15,540 bases of DNA from Fimbriimonadaceae bacterium (GTDB lineage: Bacteria; Armatimonadota; Fimbriimonadia; Fimbriimonadales; Fimbriimonadaceae): the NCBI GenBank assembly GCA_020851885.1, contig JADZBW010000331.1, positions 1 to 15,540 of the forward strand, written 5' to 3'. This document shows, piece by piece, positions 13,029 through 15,540 of the stretch (its first letter is position 1; each line of letters opens with the position of its first letter). Both the position numbers and the translations under genes were made by a program. The notes under the pieces are model-generated. The model was not told the origin of the DNA. It ran no database searches and was given only the letters and a program-made list of their open reading frames with translations.

Positions 13029-15268
13029 CCGATCTTGTGACTCCCAGCCTCCATATCTTGGAACTTGCCTTGCCACTGAAAGGTCGATGGAACCGGAGTG
13101 TCGATTTCGAACTTGCCGCCCTCGTACTTGACTTTGAGCAGACCGTCCGGATGGGCGATTCTAGCTTCGAATCGACGAAGGGAACCAGGGTTGGGTGCGA
13201 TCCGCGCCCGTTTCCAACCATGATCGGAACTGGTGACTCCGGCAAGGATCTGGAACATGCCGAGGATCGGGTGAGCTGACCAAGCATGGCAATCACTCCG
13301 TACCGGCGGCGGGTTTTCGGCAAAGGTCGTGAGGTTTTCCTCGATCATTTCGCGCCATGGCTCAAGCTCCAGGAGATAGTCGGCAGGCTGCATGGCAAGG
13401 TGCTTGTAGTAGCTGAAGTAGTAGGTGCACCGTGCTGCCTGAGCTTGCTCCAAGGCGGCGCTTGGCCAGGGATCCTTGGGCATTCCCAAGCGTTCTTGCA
13501 CCAAGCGATAGAGCGCCTCGCTATGTTCATTAGGCGCCCAATCAGGGTCATGTTTATGTTTGACGAGCCCGCCAACTCTCTCGAACTGGGGAAGTATGTA
13601 GTTCGCCAGCGCTTGGACGCGCCTGGGATCGCTCTTGGCGGGGTTGTCGAGGGAGATCTCGGTGGCGAGGTGGGCCAAATACAGCGTTAGCATGTGTACC
13701 GTTGCCCTTGCGGAACCTGGAGGAGTGCCGCCACTCCAACCATGGACCCAATCGGCAAAGCACCAGAAGGTGCGGTCGAGGGCCTCGCTGCTCAGTCGGT
13801 TGTAGGCATTCGCAACGTCAAGTCCTTCGGTGTCGATCGGATCGTCATCCTCTGGATCGGGTTGCCAGACCCGGTCGTAGAGCCGCTGATCCTGTCGCAT
13901 GAGGACCCACCAAAGACTGAAGGGAGGAATGACCTGGGGTTGGCGGTCCGGGTATCGACTCCGGGTAAGGCCATTGGACATTCTCGACCATCCGAGTGTC
14001 TCAACGGCATTGCGCTGGAGATCGCGATCCTTGCCCAGGTAATAGCCGATGAGGGCTTGGATCCGAGTGTCGCCGACGTACTGAAGCTGCTCGTAATAGG
14101 GGCAGTCGAAGTAGGTCTCGCCGGCGCACCGCCGAGCCGTGCGAACGGCGACGTCCCAAATCTTGGGCAAGGAGCGTTCGTCGGACTCAAACGAGGACTC
14201 CACGCTCATCGGGTACCCAGTCTCGACGGCCGTCAACCCGTGAACAGTGATTGGCACCTGAGGGTCGCTCGCTTCGATTTGCAGGTATCGGAAGGTTCGC
14301 CACCAAAGAGGCTCGAACGTGCAAGGACCCTCACCCAAGATCAGTTTGTCCTGATAGCCACGGATCATCCGGTCCGCCACCGCCGAGCGGTCCCGATGCG
14401 ATTTGTCAGCCCACGGCGACTCCTGGCCGGCGGGCCAAGTGCCCTCGCTGTAGGTCAGCTTGACCACGGAGCCGGCCGAGCCGCTGAGCCTGATCCTGGG
14501 ATAAGCGCAAAGCAATTCCTCAAAGTCGAGCAAGAGCTTGGCTCCCTCGGCAATCACGAAGTTCTCGGTTAGCTCCTGACCGTCTTTGCCACCCGGAACG
14601 TCGCCGTGAAATCCTCGACGGACGACCGGCGCCGTGGGCCGCAGGCGGTACTGCATTGGCGGAATCGAGCGGGGAACCAGGTTCCACGGCGTGGAATCTC
14701 CATCGCCTCGGTCCTTTGCGCCCGCGACGACATTGGGTTTACGCCATTGAAGGTCGCCCATGGCAGGGCTGAGGGCATCACGATGAAGCCGACCGTCGAT
14801 CACTTCGCCAGGTCCAATGTCGGTATAGAACTGTTCGATTCCGGAGTGCATCATCTCAAAATCCCACCCTTCCAGCCGCGCGACCTCCCAATCGCCGGGG
14901 GTGTTCAGGTGAGGCAGGGAATCGCCCACCACGCTCAATAGGAATCCGGTCCTAGCGGAAACTTGCGCCATGGGAGACATCCAACCGAAGTTCCAAACCA
15001 AAGCAATAATCTCATTCGTTCCGGCCTTGAGCTTCTCGGCGAGGTCGATGGTCTCATAGCGCCAATGCAGAATGTCGCCACGTTGGGGCCCAAAGCAGAC
15101 CATCTCGCCGTTCACATAGAGCTTATAGCGGTTATCGGCGGAAACTCTAACCAGCAGGGTTTCGGGAAGCACATCGAGGTTTAGGCGCGTTCGGAAGGCA
15201 AAAACCCCCAGATCCTGCCGGGGGTCATAGATGTGGGAAATCCAGCGAGCGTTCCACGTCGAAGACAT
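13025..15268 (-). CDS. GH78 alpha-L-rhamnosidase-like glycoside hydrolase
   Basis: This 747-residue protein has the build of family 78 glycosidases, which release terminal alpha-L-rhamnose by inversion. An N-terminal beta-sandwich (~20-95) contains the sugar-binding-like stretch FRTRLNL...VRVSADNRYKLYVNGEMV. A second sandwich spans ~200-350. The (alpha/alpha)6 catalytic barrel begins near 370 with ETYFDCPYYEQLQYVGDTR (384-402). This is the GH78 hallmark D-C-P-x-x-E-x-x-x-x-G-D, in which Glu393 is a probable acid residue. Later family blocks are CFADWVHGW (~503-511) and SDCHAWSAHPI near the C-terminus. No signal peptide follows the ATG, so the enzyme should be cytoplasmic and act on imported oligosaccharides or glycosides. 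Substrate specificity is not provable from sequence. A TACGCT hexamer 6 bases before the ATG may be a leaderless -10. It is 56 bases downstream of the PPIase gene. Confidence 0.85.
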   Translation of the reverse strand: MSSTWNARWISHIYDPRQDLGVFAFRTRLNLDVLPETLLVRVSADNRYKLYVNGEMVCFGPQRGDILHWRYETIDLAEKLKAGTNEIIALVWNFGWMSPMAQVSARTGFLLSVVGDSLPHLNTPGDWEVARLEGWDFEMMHSGIEQFYTDIGPGEVIDGRLHRDALSPAMGDLQWRKPNVVAGAKDRGDGDSTPWNLVPRSIPPMQYRLRPTAPVVRRGFHGDVPGGKDGQELTENFVIAEGAKLLLDFEELLCAYPRIRLSGSAGSVVKLTYSEGTWPAGQESPWADKSHRDRSAVADRMIRGYQDKLILGEGPCTFEPLWWRTFRYLQIEASDPQVPITVHGLTAVETGYPMSVESSFESDERSLPKIWDVAVRTARRCAGETYFDCPYYEQLQYVGDTRIQALIGYYLGKDRDLQRNAVETLGWSRMSNGLTRSRYPDRQPQVIPPFSLWWVLMRQDQRLYDRVWQPDPEDDDPIDTEGLDVANAYNRLSSEALDRTFWCFADWVHGWSGGTPPGSARATVHMLTLYLAHLATEISLDNPAKSDPRRVQALANYILPQFERVGGLVKHKHDPDWAPNEHSEALYRLVQERLGMPKDPWPSAALEQAQAARCTYYFSYYKHLAMQPADYLLELEPWREMIEENLTTFAENPPPVRSDCHAWSAHPILGMFQILAGVTSSDHGWKRARIAPNPGSLRRFEARIAHPDGLLKVKYEGGKFEIDTPVPSTFQWQGKFQDMEAGSHKIG

Positions 15269-15274
15269 TCCAGA

Positions 15275-15280
15275 AGCGTA
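15275..15280 (-). promoter_or_regulatory. Possible -10 element of the GH78 gene
   Basis: TACGCT on the minus strand ends 6 bases before the ATG at 15268, the same geometry as TATCCT before the ATG at 1096. No convincing -35 is present, and co-transcription with the upstream PPIase gene (56-base gap) is an alternative. Confidence 0.25.
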
Positions 15281-15324
15281 GCATGAGGGCGGGGCCCGAG
15301 CACGACGAGATTCGGTCTTGCAAC

Positions 15325-15540
15325 CTAATACCTGATTTGGATTTCCTTGATCCGAATCGGTGGCGTCAGGGATTGGTCCTTGGCCGGCGCCGCCTGGATC
15401 TTCATCACCACGTCCATCCCCTTCGTCACTCTGCCAAACGCGGCAAACCCTTGGCCATCAGGATTGCGTTTGCCTCCGAAGTCGAGTTCGGGCTGATCGC
15501 CGATGCAGATGAAGAAGTCGGATGTGGCGGTGTCGGGACC
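15325..15540 (-). CDS. Cyclophilin-type peptidyl-prolyl cis-trans isomerase, C-terminal 71 residues
   Basis: An open frame on the minus strand runs from the right edge to the TAG at 15325-15327. It encodes the C-terminal half of a cyclophilin: SDFFICIGDQPELDFGG, then GFAAFGRVTKGMDVVMKI, ending PPIRIKEIQIRY. These are the standard cyclophilin blocks (S-x-F-F-I, G-F-A-x-F-G-x-V, G-M-D-V-V) of enzymes that isomerise prolyl bonds during folding. The start and any signal peptide lie outside the window, so its location cannot be told. The DFGG-x-R-x-P-D-G-Q-G insert is the longer form seen in some bacterial cyclophilins. Confidence 0.88.
   Translation of the reverse strand, partial: GPDTATSDFFICIGDQPELDFGGKRNPDGQGFAAFGRVTKGMDVVMKIQAAPAKDQSLTPPIRIKEIQIRY

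Noticed and set aside
13694..14572. Plus-strand frame of 292 codons opposite the GH78 gene
   Set aside because: The opposite strand carries the GH78 hallmark motifs; this frame shows none and is a shadow.

Overview
This looks like a chromosomal segment of a moderately GC-rich, free-living aerobic heterotroph. The gene mix is a secreted choice-of-anchor B protein, a sugar-type ABC transporter, FolE2, a glcD-glcE-glcF operon and an intracellular GH78 enzyme. From memory this suggests an Armatimonadota/Fimbriimonadia-like bacterium. That placement is inference only, since no alignment was possible. No rRNA, tRNA, insertion sequence or prophage gene was seen.

Layout, left to right. Plus strand: the C-terminal part of a RadD-like superfamily II helicase (cut by the left edge), then a two-gene unit of a small secreted protein of unknown function and a choice-of-anchor B (LVIVD-repeat) secreted protein. 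A strong hairpin at 3183-3218 separates these from a minus-strand esterase. The esterase is divergent from a lipoprotein sugar-binding protein and its RbsC-type permease, which have no ATPase gene beside them. The permease is convergent with folE2, and the two stop codons share the bases CTAG. Divergent from folE2 is a small protein with a caspase-like His/Cys motif pair.

From 11258 down to 7590 on the minus strand runs a glycolate oxidase operon: glcD, a very short glcE, and glcF. Between glcE and glcF lies the most unusual element of the window: nine copies of a 16-bp palindrome spaced at exactly 48 bp (8781-9188). The minus strand of this array is one open frame of 16-residue repeats. It begins inside the end of glcE and stops in a GTGA overlap with the glcF start. 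Divergent from glcD is a 3-methyladenine DNA glycosylase, convergent (again sharing CTAG) with a two-TM ion-channel-like gene. That gene is coupled by an ATGA overlap to an upstream GH78 alpha-L-rhamnosidase-like gene. The right edge holds the C-terminus of a cyclophilin-type peptidyl-prolyl isomerase.

Genes inside operons use visible Shine-Dalgarno sequences and 4-bp overlaps. Several first genes instead have a TANNNT -10-like hexamer 6-9 bases before the start codon, which suggests leaderless transcripts. The best candidates for something undescribed are the in-frame palindromic 48-bp array inside the glc operon, the compact GlcE next to it, and the caspase-like mini-protein.
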